Assembly: GCF_007860125.1 (NCBI RefSeq)
Contig: NZ_SJPW01000006.1
Location: 63,525-127,524 of the forward strand
Length of the DNA: 64,000 nt
Reading direction: 5' to 3'
Source: Rubripirellula tenax
GTDB taxonomy: Bacteria > Planctomycetota > Planctomycetia > Pirellulales > Pirellulaceae
In this document: piece after piece, positions 40,401 through 46,425 of the stretch
Numbering within the stretch: position 1 is the stretch's first letter
Layout of the letters: each line of letters starts with the position of its first letter
Position numbers and translations under genes: made by a program
The notes under the pieces: generated by a model
What the model saw: the letters and a program-made list of their open reading frames with translations, nothing else
Told to the model about the DNA's origin: nothing
Database searches by the model: none

Positions 40401-43400
40401 AGGGCCCGCACGTTGTCGTTGACAACGTTGATCGAGACATCGCCGGAAAATGCGATACCTCCCTTACCGCGTTCACCCGAGTCACCGGAATCGGCCACGT
40501 TGGCGAGCCGAGAGGCACCTGCGGCGGCGCCGAGTGAATCGCCGGAAAATTTCGGATCGTCGCCGCCATCGCTTTCACCGTCCTGGCTGGCCGGTTTCGC
40601 GATCGCCGCTGCGACGGAGAACGCCCATAGATCACCTTCGACCACCGCGAGTACACTCACGTCGCCGGATGCGTTGATATCCGCTGCGCCCGTCGCTGCG
40701 GGAACGGTCGACTCATCACCGATCAGCGCTAAAACGTCGCGGTCGATATCGTTGATCGCCACGGTGATGCCGAAGCCGAGGTTGGTACCTTTCGCGACCG
40801 AGCCAGCCCAATTGATCCCCGTCGCCAAGTCGCCGGCGTACACGCGCAGCGGACTTCCCGGTGTGTCGACTTCTGCGGTTCCGGTTCCACCGGTGACTTT
40901 AGCCCCACGAGCTAGCTGGGCTCGCGTTTTACTATCTTGCTCGACGTAGGCGACTGTTCCAGCGACGCCGTACTTGCCACCCGCGGCACCTGCCTGAGTG
41001 AAGTTGAAATTCATCAAAGCTTCTTCGGCTTTGATATTCAAACCACCGCTGGCGCCGGTATAAACACTGGTCGCTTCCTCGATCAACGCCGTCGTCGTGT
41101 TGTCAAGCAATGAAATGAAGACGGCACCGCCGACGCCACCACGACCACCACCAGACGCGACCGGTGATATATTCAGTTCCGGATCGAACTTGGCGTTGAA
41201 CGGATCGAGTGTGCCGGACGGCAATTTGAAATCGAACACGCCCGTGACGTTGAACAATTGCGAATAGTTCGTCGCTTCGACCGAGACGACTTGTTCGCCG
41301 CCTTGATTGGGGTGCGGGTTGGTAGCGTTGACTCGCCACGCAAGATCTTGATTCAGGTTTGCACCTGAGCCGACGATCGCCGTTGAGACGTTTGTGAATT
41401 CTAGATAGTTGACCGATCCTGCGATCGCAGTGCCGCCTGCCTTGCCGGTGCTGCGGGCCCATGTGTTGAACAGCTTCGATTGCAGCCCGAGCGAACCATC
41501 CAAGTAATCGTTTAACGCGTCGTAGCCTTCGTTCTCGATCAGGTCGACAAGTTCGCCCAACGAACCGGGAATGAATTCGTCCGGCCGCGTGATGTAGGGA
41601 TATCTCACGTCGGAGATCACCCTCATCGCTCGCAAAGCGTCCAGGTCCGCACCCGACGCGACGGTCGCTTGGGCCGTATTGTTCATTAACCCAATAACGA
41701 CTGCGGCGCTCAGCGTTTTGTCGGCGGCAGCGTCGCCTTCGGGTACGTCGATGCTGGATTCGGCGTTGATTTGCAACGCCTCGCTGATCTCAGCACGGAC
41801 CTCCAGATCCTCGTTCGATTTCAAGACTGCCTCGGCGCCGACGTCCGCGGTGACGACATGGTTCGTCTTGACGAATGCAAACGAAGCGGCCAGTTGCTGG
41901 TTCGGACCGGACTTGGCACCGGCATCGGTCTTGGACGCGTTGGCATCGTAGGATCCTTTCAGTGATTTAAAGAGTCGGTCCAGAGCTGAAACGTCCAAGG
42001 AAGCCTCTAGCGGAAACGTCTCGTTGGGTTTGTCGACCTGGATGCCGGCTTTGGTCAATGCCTTGTCGGTCGAGGTCAGCTGGGAGAGTACACCGACGCC
42101 GGTCGCCAAACCCGAGTCGAGTACATGCAGCGATGCCAGTGAATGCGTCCCTGTAACCGCAGACGCATCAAGGTTCAGTGCGATGCCGGCCCGCGCTTCG
42201 TATTCGGTTTGCGCCAACTGCAACACTTGGCTGTTCACCAACCGCAGATCGCCTTGCAAGTTCCGTTGGTCCAGATCCGCGATCACGTAGTAGATCCCGC
42301 CATCGACAAGGCCGGCGATGGGCATGCCGGTGGCGTTGTAACGGACCGCTTGACCGAGTTCGAACGTCGAACCGAAAAGCGAGAAATCGACACCTGATCC
42401 GGTCGCCGCCGGATTTGGCAGCGTGATCGTGTTCAGCGTGCTGTCCACAACGCTGGATGCAAACTCCTTGCGATTCACGCCGGCGCCGGATCCCAAATCA
42501 ATCGCTTGGCCAGCGATCGCTTTGTCTCGCGTTTGAGCCAGCTTGATCTTGGTGGGATCACTGGTCGTGATGACAAACGCCACGTCTCCGTCGGTAAGCC
42601 CCTCGAAGCCGCTCGAACTCGGCCCCGCGATACTCGTACCGCGGCGATTGCTATAAGCGACTTTGTCGCCCGTCGACAACGCGTGCGCACCCACAACGAT
42701 TGTGTCGGCGGTGGCGTCGATGAAACCCTTCTTTGCAGGGTCCGATTCGGTCGGATCAAATTCCAATTTCACAACCGAGCCAGCGGCCATGTTGGCCGTC
42801 ACGGTACCGTTAACATCCGTATCAATCACGGAATTCGAAAACGACAAACCAATTCCGACGCCGGCGCGGCCGTCGGAGTACACGCCCGCTTCCGCTGTTG
42901 CTTCGGAACCCTGCAGACCTTCGGCTGTGATGTTGGTGGTCTTACCCGCGGTGATCGTTGTGCCGGAGGCGACGATCGTTTGCGATGTGATGTCCGAACG
43001 TGAGATCGCCAACGCGAACGCGACTTGCAACGGGTCGGCTGGGAAATCCCCCAAATCCCGTTGGGTTTCGCTTGTGATCAATGCGATCGAAGAACCGTCG
43101 GAGTTGATCGCGACGGCTTCCTCCGCCGTGATCGTCACGCCGGTCTTGATGTCGACGATTGCCGTCGATTTTGTCTGCACGTATCCGACACTGAACAACT
43201 TGCTGCGGGCGCGAATCGGGAACCGAACCGACGTCGCCGTGTCCGCGCCACCGCCGCCAGCACCATCGGCGATCGCGTCGGATTCGATGATGACGTTGCC
43301 GGTTGCCGAAACGGTCACTCCGGAATTCACGGTCACACGAGCATCGGATTCTTTGAACAATACCTTGAACGGAAGATCCAACAGCCCGGTTATCGTTTGG

Positions 43401-44677
43401 ATAGCTGGATCAATGAGTAGTTCATTGAACAGTTCGGTCGTTCCGAGTAGGGAAGTGAACGACTTGTCCGCCGCCTCGGCACGGATTCGCACGTCGTCGC
43501 CCGTGATCGTTGCACCGGCACCGACGTCGATGCTGGCTACTTTGCTGGTGAATCGTACGGGCCCTAGATCTTCGAGTTGCTTGATGCCAGTCTTCTTGGC
43601 TAGCAGATCGATATCGCCGGTCGTCGCGATCACCGCGTTGGGTGAAACAATGATCGTTTCCGCAAGGACCATCAGATCTGCCGCGCCCAAGTCGACGGAA
43701 CCAATCGTGATCCGGTCGCTGCCGTCATCCGTCAATCCACCCAATCCAACAACCGCCAAGTTGATCGTTAACGACGATGAAGGCTTGTTGAAAGTGATGC
43801 CTTCGAATGTCCCCGGAATTCCATCGTCGTCAGAAAGTGTCAACTGGCCCGATGCTGTTTCTGTCAGCGTCGCATTGTTGTCAGCATCCGTCAGCGTGAT
43901 GACACGATCGACCGTGATCGTGTTGTCAGTGATCGGCTCTAGTCCCGCGTAGGTAATCATGTAACCGTCCCGCGCAACCGTTCCCGCATCGGGCCCCGTC
44001 GCCGTGTACGCCACTGTCCGGAACTGACCACCGTCCAACACTAACGTATCGAAACCTCGCGCGCCGCCGTCAATTGTCCCTCGCAAACTACCACGGTCTT
44101 GAAAAGAGAAAACATCCTCGTTGTCCGCGGCGCCAATCAAATCCTCGACCCCCGAAAACTGAACGTGGTCGTTGAGCGAACCACGGCCACGGTGAGTGAC
44201 GACCCACAAGGAATCTCGACTCGGACCGACCAAGACGTCATTGCCGGTTTGCCCCATGAAATCAACGTTTAACGATGACGGAACGCTATCGTCAATCGTA
44301 AGGGTGTCACTATATCGAGAGCCCTTGATAAACACTTGCCCCGAGTTTTCAGCGATCGGTTGCGACTTCAAAACAGTGCCGTCATCGCTATCGACAATTT
44401 GCAAATCAGTCGCCGTGCTTTTCAACGTGACGTTGATCTCCCCGGCAACTTCGACTCTCGCGTCAAAGACAAAATCCGCCGCAAGTAGAATGCGCGGTTC
44501 AAGTGTCTCCAGTGGTCGTCCACGTCGTGTGCGGTTGTTCCAACGATCCGTGGAGCGCTGATAATCGCTGCAAGCCCTCAAAGAATGAAACGATTGGTAA
44601 TTGAGTTGCCTGACGGTCGCGACGGCGATTCCAGCCAACCTGCCAAGTATTCTGACTCCGCGTCCATGGCTTGACAT
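25406..44677 (-). CDS. giant LEPR-XLL surface protein with beta-repeats, Gly-rich tracts, propeller, PKD-like and dockerin-like domains
   Basis: A single frame of 6,423 residues. LEPR-XLL motif LETLEPRILLAAD at residues 56-68. RTX/hemolysin-like strands (about 100-230). A long Ala/Gly/Ser/Thr/Val beta-repeat region (about 330-3,200) with units of about 75 residues built around NxIxNTxxAxI...SxVxATGxVxVxA. Repeats with LSLDDSGDTLTNTGIV and GIENLEIKLG (about 3,480-4,000). Two Gly-rich tracts (about 4,337-4,770). A lactonase-like propeller (about 4,990-5,375; LSADGQLLYKVTGNQ, SDDQFVYVTAADDNA). Four or more PKD/Ig-like domains (about 5,540-6,240; FDPGRMDVHNVMIDWGDGT). A dockerin-like C-terminus with DYDGDADVDIAD and DLDLDGIVDEED. 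It is probably a secreted adhesin or cell-wall filament. No internal stop or frameshift was found. Confidence 0.9.
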   Translation of the reverse strand: MSSHGRGVRILGRLAGIAVATVRQLNYQSFHSLRACSDYQRSTDRWNNRTRRGRPLETLEPRILLAADFVFDARVEVAGEINVTLKSTATDLQIVDSDDGTVLKSQPIAENSGQVFIKGSRYSDTLTIDDSVPSSLNVDFMGQTGNDVLVGPSRDSLWVVTHRGRGSLNDHVQFSGVEDLIGAADNEDVFSFQDRGSLRGTIDGGARGFDTLVLDGGQFRTVAYTATGPDAGTVARDGYMITYAGLEPITDNTITVDRVITLTDADNNATLTETASGQLTLSDDDGIPGTFEGITFNKPSSSLTINLAVVGLGGLTDDGSDRITIGSVDLGAADLMVLAETIIVSPNAVIATTGDIDLLAKKTGIKQLEDLGPVRFTSKVASIDVGAGATITGDDVRIRAEAADKSFTSLLGTTELFNELLIDPAIQTITGLLDLPFKVLFKESDARVTVNSGVTVSATGNVIIESDAIADGAGGGGADTATSVRFPIRARSKLFSVGYVQTKSTAIVDIKTGVTITAEEAVAINSDGSSIALITSETQRDLGDFPADPLQVAFALAISRSDITSQTIVASGTTITAGKTTNITAEGLQGSEATAEAGVYSDGRAGVGIGLSFSNSVIDTDVNGTVTANMAAGSVVKLEFDPTESDPAKKGFIDATADTIVVGAHALSTGDKVAYSNRRGTSIAGPSSSGFEGLTDGDVAFVITTSDPTKIKLAQTRDKAIAGQAIDLGSGAGVNRKEFASSVVDSTLNTITLPNPAATGSGVDFSLFGSTFELGQAVRYNATGMPIAGLVDGGIYYVIADLDQRNLQGDLRLVNSQVLQLAQTEYEARAGIALNLDASAVTGTHSLASLHVLDSGLATGVGVLSQLTSTDKALTKAGIQVDKPNETFPLEASLDVSALDRLFKSLKGSYDANASKTDAGAKSGPNQQLAASFAFVKTNHVVTADVGAEAVLKSNEDLEVRAEISEALQINAESSIDVPEGDAAADKTLSAAVVIGLMNNTAQATVASGADLDALRAMRVISDVRYPYITRPDEFIPGSLGELVDLIENEGYDALNDYLDGSLGLQSKLFNTWARSTGKAGGTAIAGSVNYLEFTNVSTAIVGSGANLNQDLAWRVNATNPHPNQGGEQVVSVEATNYSQLFNVTGVFDFKLPSGTLDPFNAKFDPELNISPVASGGGRGGVGGAVFISLLDNTTTALIEEATSVYTGASGGLNIKAEEALMNFNFTQAGAAGGKYGVAGTVAYVEQDSKTRAQLARGAKVTGGTGTAEVDTPGSPLRVYAGDLATGINWAGSVAKGTNLGFGITVAINDIDRDVLALIGDESTVPAATGAADINASGDVSVLAVVEGDLWAFSVAAAIAKPASQDGESDGGDDPKFSGDSLGAAAGASRLANVADSGDSGERGKGGIAFSGDVSINVVNDNVRALINNVGRIEGANVSIDANNSTSIIAASGAAAFATGSPDKKSGGIAGSFSKNVLSGSTIAAIQNATVVARSGLGVEATRDGDLFSLTAGGSASPRRGGTALAGSVSLNEITHTTNAWTDDAVVTVLAGPTVILATDDTSLFVIAGSASLGSRGGFGAAVAVNNINNTTSVSVRNGTTLTHAGSLGITAKDTNDLKSISASLGIGIGQTGSNSLGAAGGISLSWTNNTVEASIRDSNVTATGNGGTLLLAKDESDIFSLAGGIAGGRGAAFGAGVAYNSLLNHTLSIVDNSTVGLRGSFESKAESADKIRSIAIGGSGARNISLAGALAINEIGGQGTVSTVSAGSTLNRLAPGSVTIVAMDTSTIDADGGGVALALATGDSSAGGSIGLSIALNTIGREAPGQSHSIDASVDASTITGGGSVDVRASSTATIEALTVAGAGTIGSGPAGGTAFAGAGAGSGNQIYASITAMIRDGSNVAATGNVRLTAADNSVITADSGAVALAGAGGAGGGVAIAGAGSAATNDIGNRVIASIVTSDVDGADVSLTATSNATIDVFTIGISGTLAGGSGGGTALSGAGSGSGNSVNNTIEAAIRNASVDATGIVNVSATDNATIKAESGAGSLSASTGAGGAASLSAGLSIASNAIANTTRAIIDNARVDATGAVDVSATSTSKIDVLSVGGALSVAASSGAAVGASFAGATATNRIRNTVESIISNSDNASGQRVRAVGSIKITTRDSASITSKAIAGVIDVAVGAAGSANLSVGAALAFNDIGNVVRASVDDSKVESTGGDVLLDAKSTAKIEALSIAASIGASISPTGVNLTASGATATNTIASTLESSIRNSSDVDARRAVSVTVDDIADIKSNIVSAALSIGVVGIGFAGASTVNTIDNTTSAFIANSDVTANNVGGTTNAILVDADAKPKIVANTIVAAASLSIGVAAAVANAESTIRGTTESYIDGGTIVAPTNRTVRVHSTSTPMASADASGGSGGLVSIAAMFTDVTIAGTSRSYLGGTTDFTAGRVEVHSLDTSSANPSTLIIGVGALTGTGGKSVGLVTRTTEAYVANGATLTLGGATLDLDARSTSTAQGKATGVSVGAVVISGLDIQSTTDSTTRAYVGDSASVAAGQLNVEANSTNTASAPTTVVGVGFGAGVAALVSLNVSDTSSSEAYIGAESGSASTGRATEVTIVGGGVDVDAKIASTTTAATTVVAVAVGLGAISANNTRSLTMPTTAAYLGDGANITARTPVGGSVTFDADSNARATTRATSVSIAIGIVAIDNSIVSARVAPTVTSATQSGGNINADAVGLVSRSVTNVSATMDATTGGIVASSGVRSSVVSTNTNTAAVGAGTVIEATGNVTVRSDSSNTAVATVTNGAGGLVAINEATARTNATDTTTTRIGSGADIQSGRTLLIEALTTGVSDANATVNNGGFAAEPTTVASTTVNVTAATNFESNVNASGKDVVIRSRVRSIDADADSLSSVGAGFPTADATSTTDVHSNAKVTFAGMSTDDAIRGSNTVRIFAEQPTLSEDPVMDLATNSTASSDADGFAGGSTATATTIQRSTTTITADVNTRIRTRDLLVQADATNKPTIGASAISPGFVLIDTGALTESETLDETRKIVFPAKVFLLGAPGPTLVVDTNGKVLTKENLTLNTNSIQVGDTYNGGEIIVDDILNNDPLAAGRVEFVIPPVFYDTNFKPAGFTTTAEITGNPEFVFVTGFDRVDITSDANRNIRINDIDVINPAPNVSQNVVVNVANKTGFTPQFLPSTPGETPITITNRSNSDILLNGEIKTPFGTTVITNLGGDIAAIDAAPTERAASIETTTLTVTAPSGRVGTSALPIRTKAPSQTGTVVINVSARDSIFVEQLSGDMLVGEIASATGIVNLKNNVGSILDDEPGQAVNITANAIDVSAIAGSIGTAGNPIEIESRGASEALDAFANGGVFITEVSDDARGLSIGSIRSNTGNVVVTVPDAVADGQDIAIGGSGSILAPRGSVTLRAGDNFLLPASAVIQALSSVTIAADHGSDPGESTNLPTTVLVQGRIATPTLNISTNQDSDEISIARIESGTAAVITTFDGVDTIQIGSNASPTTSSVMGANSGGNLNAIRGSIHLIAGPDDDTLSLDDSGDTLTNTGIVTQNSVTGLGLGGGVTFGGIENLEIKLGATSNELGIRSTSADVRTTVTGGLGSDLVQIGSTARANDVNGLVEFFGGVGSGIDALRIDDSGDNTDNIGVLTSSGVTGLGMGSSVQSTVNPGAGIRYQDVEQLSISLGAGNDMFTVESVANHTETTINAGPGSDQMKIGDSLTNISADLLLIGGPGAADSLEITSTTDTNLRLRSTRGGQRGLLEGAPGDIAFESIASLRLTLGDSPDTLVIEDTTAPLSVSAGGGVQDTIEIRTVSHPTVIDTGDGDDLVTVFDADASLTVNGNGSGDDTLVVDRSGVSTAVTTGSIRNGVIANIASTEILFNSIESVDVRLGSGNDIVEINHSLPATKVAIDGDGGDDVINVVEVGVLETKISGGRDEDIVHVFVDGFPLNQQFTTLNLTTETLIVDNSSNNGPTATPVAWIHRSGLIEADTIPATGRVEVIPTTGVDLTRIIGGSEADTLDVVSETASDVVGFIDDDRVELRTGLSVLSPQDPSGFTTLNNFEQVISFDLTASGTTYEEDGYRLTSTGTFVIDQGGSSSAASGTNFTMRRQDNGAFTTFSVDLDGPAGAVVNVSGITLNGSTQNLPGGLTLDSTPGMQTFEISVSSAPGFAALTSMNFNAASSFLIDNIVPRDAAFGTAAASGPSTVPRTNITTTALLDGAEWWLATVSGNGVIVVDNTRDGVFQNNGQFGNGSSFFGVPLSVAMLSNGITQFRFAGELEIPDNTTIRVFSADGRAPSIWAADDIIVGNNVIFDVSAVNSSSTAGGGAGGSPAAQGTAGTGGTTGGNGGAGNSGVGGASGTGSGQGGAPGRLSGEPSGGGGGNGGGFLGGGGGGGGGGAGDGFDTSNNSQNGGSGGSGGEGGDGGLGNTGNSGSPGINGNGAFVSGGAGGFGGLRGQLTGSVVVNFGFGSGFAIISQANVDIPFQGVRSSVPTAIPVTTLPRPFFANVVFPGVGTFNIDVGGQPLLGGVLTVQSAIGGVGGGFGSGGASGSRDVGGGAGGGLDGGAGGSGTDGSDGADGGNGRAGTNSGTSSSISGGTGGSAGGSGAGGGRGGGGGGGGGGGGDYSEFGAGESGGGGAGGGGGGAGARGGAGGAGGGGGGAIELLAQGRILVRSGVSLDAKGGVGGNGESRASGSGGQSGGTATRYNDDGGDGGDGGDGGDGGNGGAGGGGGGGAGGSVKLVASVLNANSANVNTSGGIGGVNPATGARAPSGGSGRLIVGGNTPGGLPNSQVGTSRLQTSGITAVNPAIATTRSTPIIAGLVGGAEVVGLLPKTFSQLPTSVRNAINAGKTPDALAAVVRLEATAEVMSQIVDGSNITTDDYTNHDLVLFVNLSTVPLANPKLGLQLGTGSTSHMPPLSTGGVATNSSFGGSGSLTALSALNANAVWVTLVPNGTIRINASVNGSVIGLSNETFSDTTSGIAYIKATRADLGVDDKLAGFDAITLSPDGQHIYGIDSVKDALVVLSASDFAQRQLIKDGDTIGGIGGPATVNDLNGISDVLVSPDGNHVYVSSSLDNRVTIFARNSNGSLTFVGISQFDDSSISSIAISADGTRLFASGDNFLDVFSRDTVSGVLSAQADASVSSNGDIVLSADGQLLYKVTGNQLEVRTTASIAAPPQVFADDASVADVFGGTVTLRGMGGASSVSVSDDDQFVYVTAADDNALTIFKRTGSTLEHLQTIRNGIDGVRGLLGASNVTVTSDDQFVIVAGQGGNGLAVFQRNPTDGQLQFVQVLRNDTGGVEGLLSPTAVVASDDGLTLFVGSIGNASDVGGIVSLNVDLNQPDPQSLLTSFDAIEQLTVLTAGGDDTITLRDAPDPEVTRVTIGTGGGNDSVVLLDLSPSLPGSPTTPTTVVNLGADADTAQIRSITSGTSLVVNGNAGSDDISILLTGPGARTVVNAGDGQDTVRVSGAGLDPTSTTIAHGDDPTTFPGDRLLFDPQNQSFFPTNPSQTAGTLRVTTPTPRGTLTYDTFEGVQIVAPPVVRFVGTPGPISEGQSVSIVIDVSPLGSSNRLSEPVAWDFDGDGVFGDANGTSLFATSTRETLTLTWNQLVDMGINDDGTFQIGFSATNDQGTSQAFATLVVNNTAPTVTLGGDAMTRVGDAYQLSFTATDPGDDRITEWRVDWKDGSPIEVFGSGTVLAEHAFTRPGSFNVEVRPVDEDSAPGAYPPAIKNVLVEVTAAQVSAGGPYTILQGESLTLQGSAAPGVIAVQWFIGFNPAPIATGLNPTISWNQLVAGGLDIADFYQVIAEFQYDGDTVTANTELIVENVAPNAEFSNSGPVNEGQSATVTFSNQFDPSPTDLASLFYSYDFNNDGNFEIEFSPDASAVVPTSFLPDNGTYTVRAVVGQPFGDGTEYTTDIVVNNVDPTLTLSGPSTAIEGTPYTLGLSANDPGDDTVTNWIINWGDGTVEAVGNVNSASHGFADDGPRTISVTAIDEDGSYTASKTVNVQNANPSLRNISTPVARVDEDQIIQLTGQIVDPGVLDSFILDINWGDGTVQSVPLAAGVNDFNIGHRYLDDGVSPGNATLFDEYNISVSVRDDDGGSSAAVTTAVTIDNVAPAIQLFQVENLIVRENAPVVVVGNFTDPGRMDVHNVMIDWGDGTTSPAVVDQSNMTFSASHPFVNDTAVRLKSFTITAMLSDDDGSETSASTTVEIENPPAPLLIDSITVNDGSDQRSDISKIVVVFSRNANLQDLIDSGAIANAVALAGPSGALSATSYDYDELTATLTIDLTGPTSQTILQDGLFQLHLDTTAIHADGDPRNRLDGGAGVVDDVYSFDFHRLLGDYDGDADVDIADRNLFFSALGTQENDLLYDSIYDLDLDGIVDEEDYQAWRLQYRKSLR
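30370..31670. repeat. Gly-rich (GGX) low-complexity tracts in the giant gene
   Basis: On the minus strand two tracts (about 31,290-31,670 and 30,400-31,020) code mainly for GGN, GGA and GGG runs with short breaks, in the style of PGRS proteins. On the plus strand they appear as runs of cca/ccg/gcc triplets. The tracts flank a short non-repetitive domain (about 31,040-31,280). Confidence 0.85.
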
Positions 44678-45673
44678 ACGTTTCTCTCCGGGTGCAATTT
44701 ACAAAGGCGGTCGCAGTTTTGTCTAAGCGTTTGACCGATGCAACATTCGCGATCGAAATCTATGGACGAAAACGAATGAAATTGCTGGCATGGGATGCGT
44801 GCGTTCACGTGTGAACATGCGATGCGATAGCGAAGTCGTGAACAAAACGCAACGCAAGCAAATCATGCGTGAAAGAGCAGCCCGTTCCTCGGCAAGGTGC
44901 ACTTCGCATGCGCGATCAGAAGTTCTCGCACTCGCGGATTACCTAGCCGTTGCGGTCAAATCTAAACCGTAAAATTTGCATCCGCAGCATTGCTGTCGAT
45001 CGTCAACTCGGAACAAAACATCCCGTGTTTACCATGTCCGTAGCGCGTGAGCGCCACCGCCGAAGTCCATCGTCGCCTCGTGAGCAGATCGCGAGTCAGT
45101 CAGGACTCGGGTACCCGGGAAAATCAACGAGCGCGAACATCCTTCGCATTGGGTTATGCGATCCGACGGCGCTTTGAAAGCGGGCAAGCTGATCAACGCC
45201 ACGCATGTCTGCCAAGCAATCAACTCGTCAGCCGTGTGATCACATGGTGATAAACCGACCATGCCGTCGTGTTTGAGTCCAAGACGGATGTCGCGCAGAA
45301 GTGTGAGCACGATGGCGATCAGCCCAATCGTATTGGGGAGCTTTGGAAGCGGAGCGTTGATGAATCCAAAAACAACTGCGATCGCGATGATGATCGAAGC
45401 GATTGTGAGCCAATTCGCAACAGACTCGGGTGGGGGGCGAAGACTTGTGTTGGCGGTTGCGAGCAATGGAACCTAGCCGATCAGTCGCACGTGGCAACGA
45501 CCGTTAGCGAAACAACGCGAGCCGCCCGGTCTCGCGTAGCCAGAATACTTACGTCCTTCCGCTTCAAATCATGTGTCGGGACAATTTCTCAGTGGGCTTC
45601 CGAGCGGCGTTCGACTCATTAAGATTTGCTTGATCGTCAATCAAATTTCTTTCGGAAACACAGTCAAACACAG
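44678..45673. other. about 1-kb gap between giant gene and ferritin
   Basis: No intact gene. It contains the antiporter remnant (minus strand, about 45,298-45,420). The first 300 bases upstream of the giant gene's start must carry its promoter, but I cannot pick a box with confidence. Confidence 0.5.
45298..45420 (-). pseudogene. remnant of NhaP/CPA1-type Na+/H+ antiporter N-terminus
   Basis: The minus strand codes for NWLTIASIIIAIAVVFGFIN and then APLPKLPNTIGLIAIVLTL. This matches the first two membrane segments of CPA1 antiporters, where a phase such as RLPxTIGLM joins them. The reading frame continues but loses all similarity after this point, and nothing like the rest of a roughly 400-residue antiporter follows on either strand. 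It is a fragment, not a gene. Confidence 0.5.
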
Positions 45674-46186
45674 ATGTCAAACAAACAAATTGGTGAAGCA
45701 CTTAATGGTCAGATCGCAGCGGAATTTGCATCTTGGTACTCGTACCTTGCGATGAGCACATGGTGTTCCGAGCAGGAGCTATCAGGCTGTGCCGGTTGGC
45801 TGCGTGCTCAAGCTCAGGAGGAATACACCCACGCGATGAAAATCTACGACTTTCTGCTGGATCGCGGTGTCTGCGTGTCATTCACGAAAATTGACCCGCC
45901 ACGCGATTCGTTTGCTTCGATCGTTGAAGTCTTCGACTGGGCGTTACACCAAGAGCAAGAGAACACACGGCGAATCGACTCGCTTTTCCAGTTGGCGATG
46001 GAACAAAAGGCGTTTGCTTCGCTGATCGAGCTGCAATGGTTCGTGACCGAGCAAGTTGAAGAAGAAAAGACCGCTCGAGCAAACTTGGCCAGAATCAAAA
46101 TGGTGGCCGATGATCCTGCCGCAATTCTGGACTTTGACAATACGCTGTCTGAACGAACGCCCCCGTTAGACACAACACCGCAGTGA
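45674..46186 (+). CDS. ftnA: non-haem ferritin
   Basis: A protein of 170 residues from ATG 45,674 (MSNKQIGEALNGQIAAEFAS). The open frame begins 16 codons earlier but that part is not ferritin-like. The ferroxidase ligands fall at the same numbers as in E. coli FtnA: E17, E50, H53, E94 and Q127, with E126, E129 and E130 for the third iron site. It should assemble as a 24-mer cage that oxidises Fe2+ and stores ferric mineral in the cytoplasm. The gene is flanked by two decayed transporter remnants on the other strand, so it may be an insertion into an older locus. No iron-box was identified. Confidence 0.94.
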   Translation: MSNKQIGEALNGQIAAEFASWYSYLAMSTWCSEQELSGCAGWLRAQAQEEYTHAMKIYDFLLDRGVCVSFTKIDPPRDSFASIVEVFDWALHQEQENTRRIDSLFQLAMEQKAFASLIELQWFVTEQVEEEKTARANLARIKMVADDPAAILDFDNTLSERTPPLDTTPQ

Positions 46187-46197
46187 GCCCTCGTTCG

Positions 46198-46372
46198 TCA
46201 TGCGTCGCGTCGGTTTCTGATGTGCCTTGCTCGTTCTGTCCAGCGATCTTGTGCAACCTTTTGCATATCGACGGCCTTCATCCTGCTCGTCAACGATATC
46301 CATTCCAAGCAGTGTTTCGACAACGTCTTCTAGCGTCACCACGCCTGTCATCTGAGGTCGGTAGCCGGTATG
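46198..46372 (-). pseudogene. frameshifted C-terminal remnant of CNNM/DUF21-CBS protein (CorC/HlyC-like)
   Basis: The minus strand reads YRPQMTGVVTLEDVVETLLG then MDIVDEQDE, matching the end of the CBS domain pair in CNNM/DUF21 proteins (GIVTLEDVVETLLG...IVDE). One base later the frame shifts (near 46,276), and the other frame continues AVDMQKVAQDRWTERARHIR to a stop at 46,198, again matching the family's last helix. Upstream, a TGA interrupts the frame. The fragment is thus a true gene tail broken by both truncation and a one-base indel. Confidence 0.65.
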
Positions 46373-46425
46373 TCAATCGCAGCCGCAATCCGAAGTCACG
46401 CGTGCATTGGCTACGGTTCCACGCA

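Noticed and set aside
45029-45466. A complete 145-residue membrane protein
   Set aside because: Only the first 55 residues look like an antiporter; the remainder is unrelated, so a remnant is the better call.
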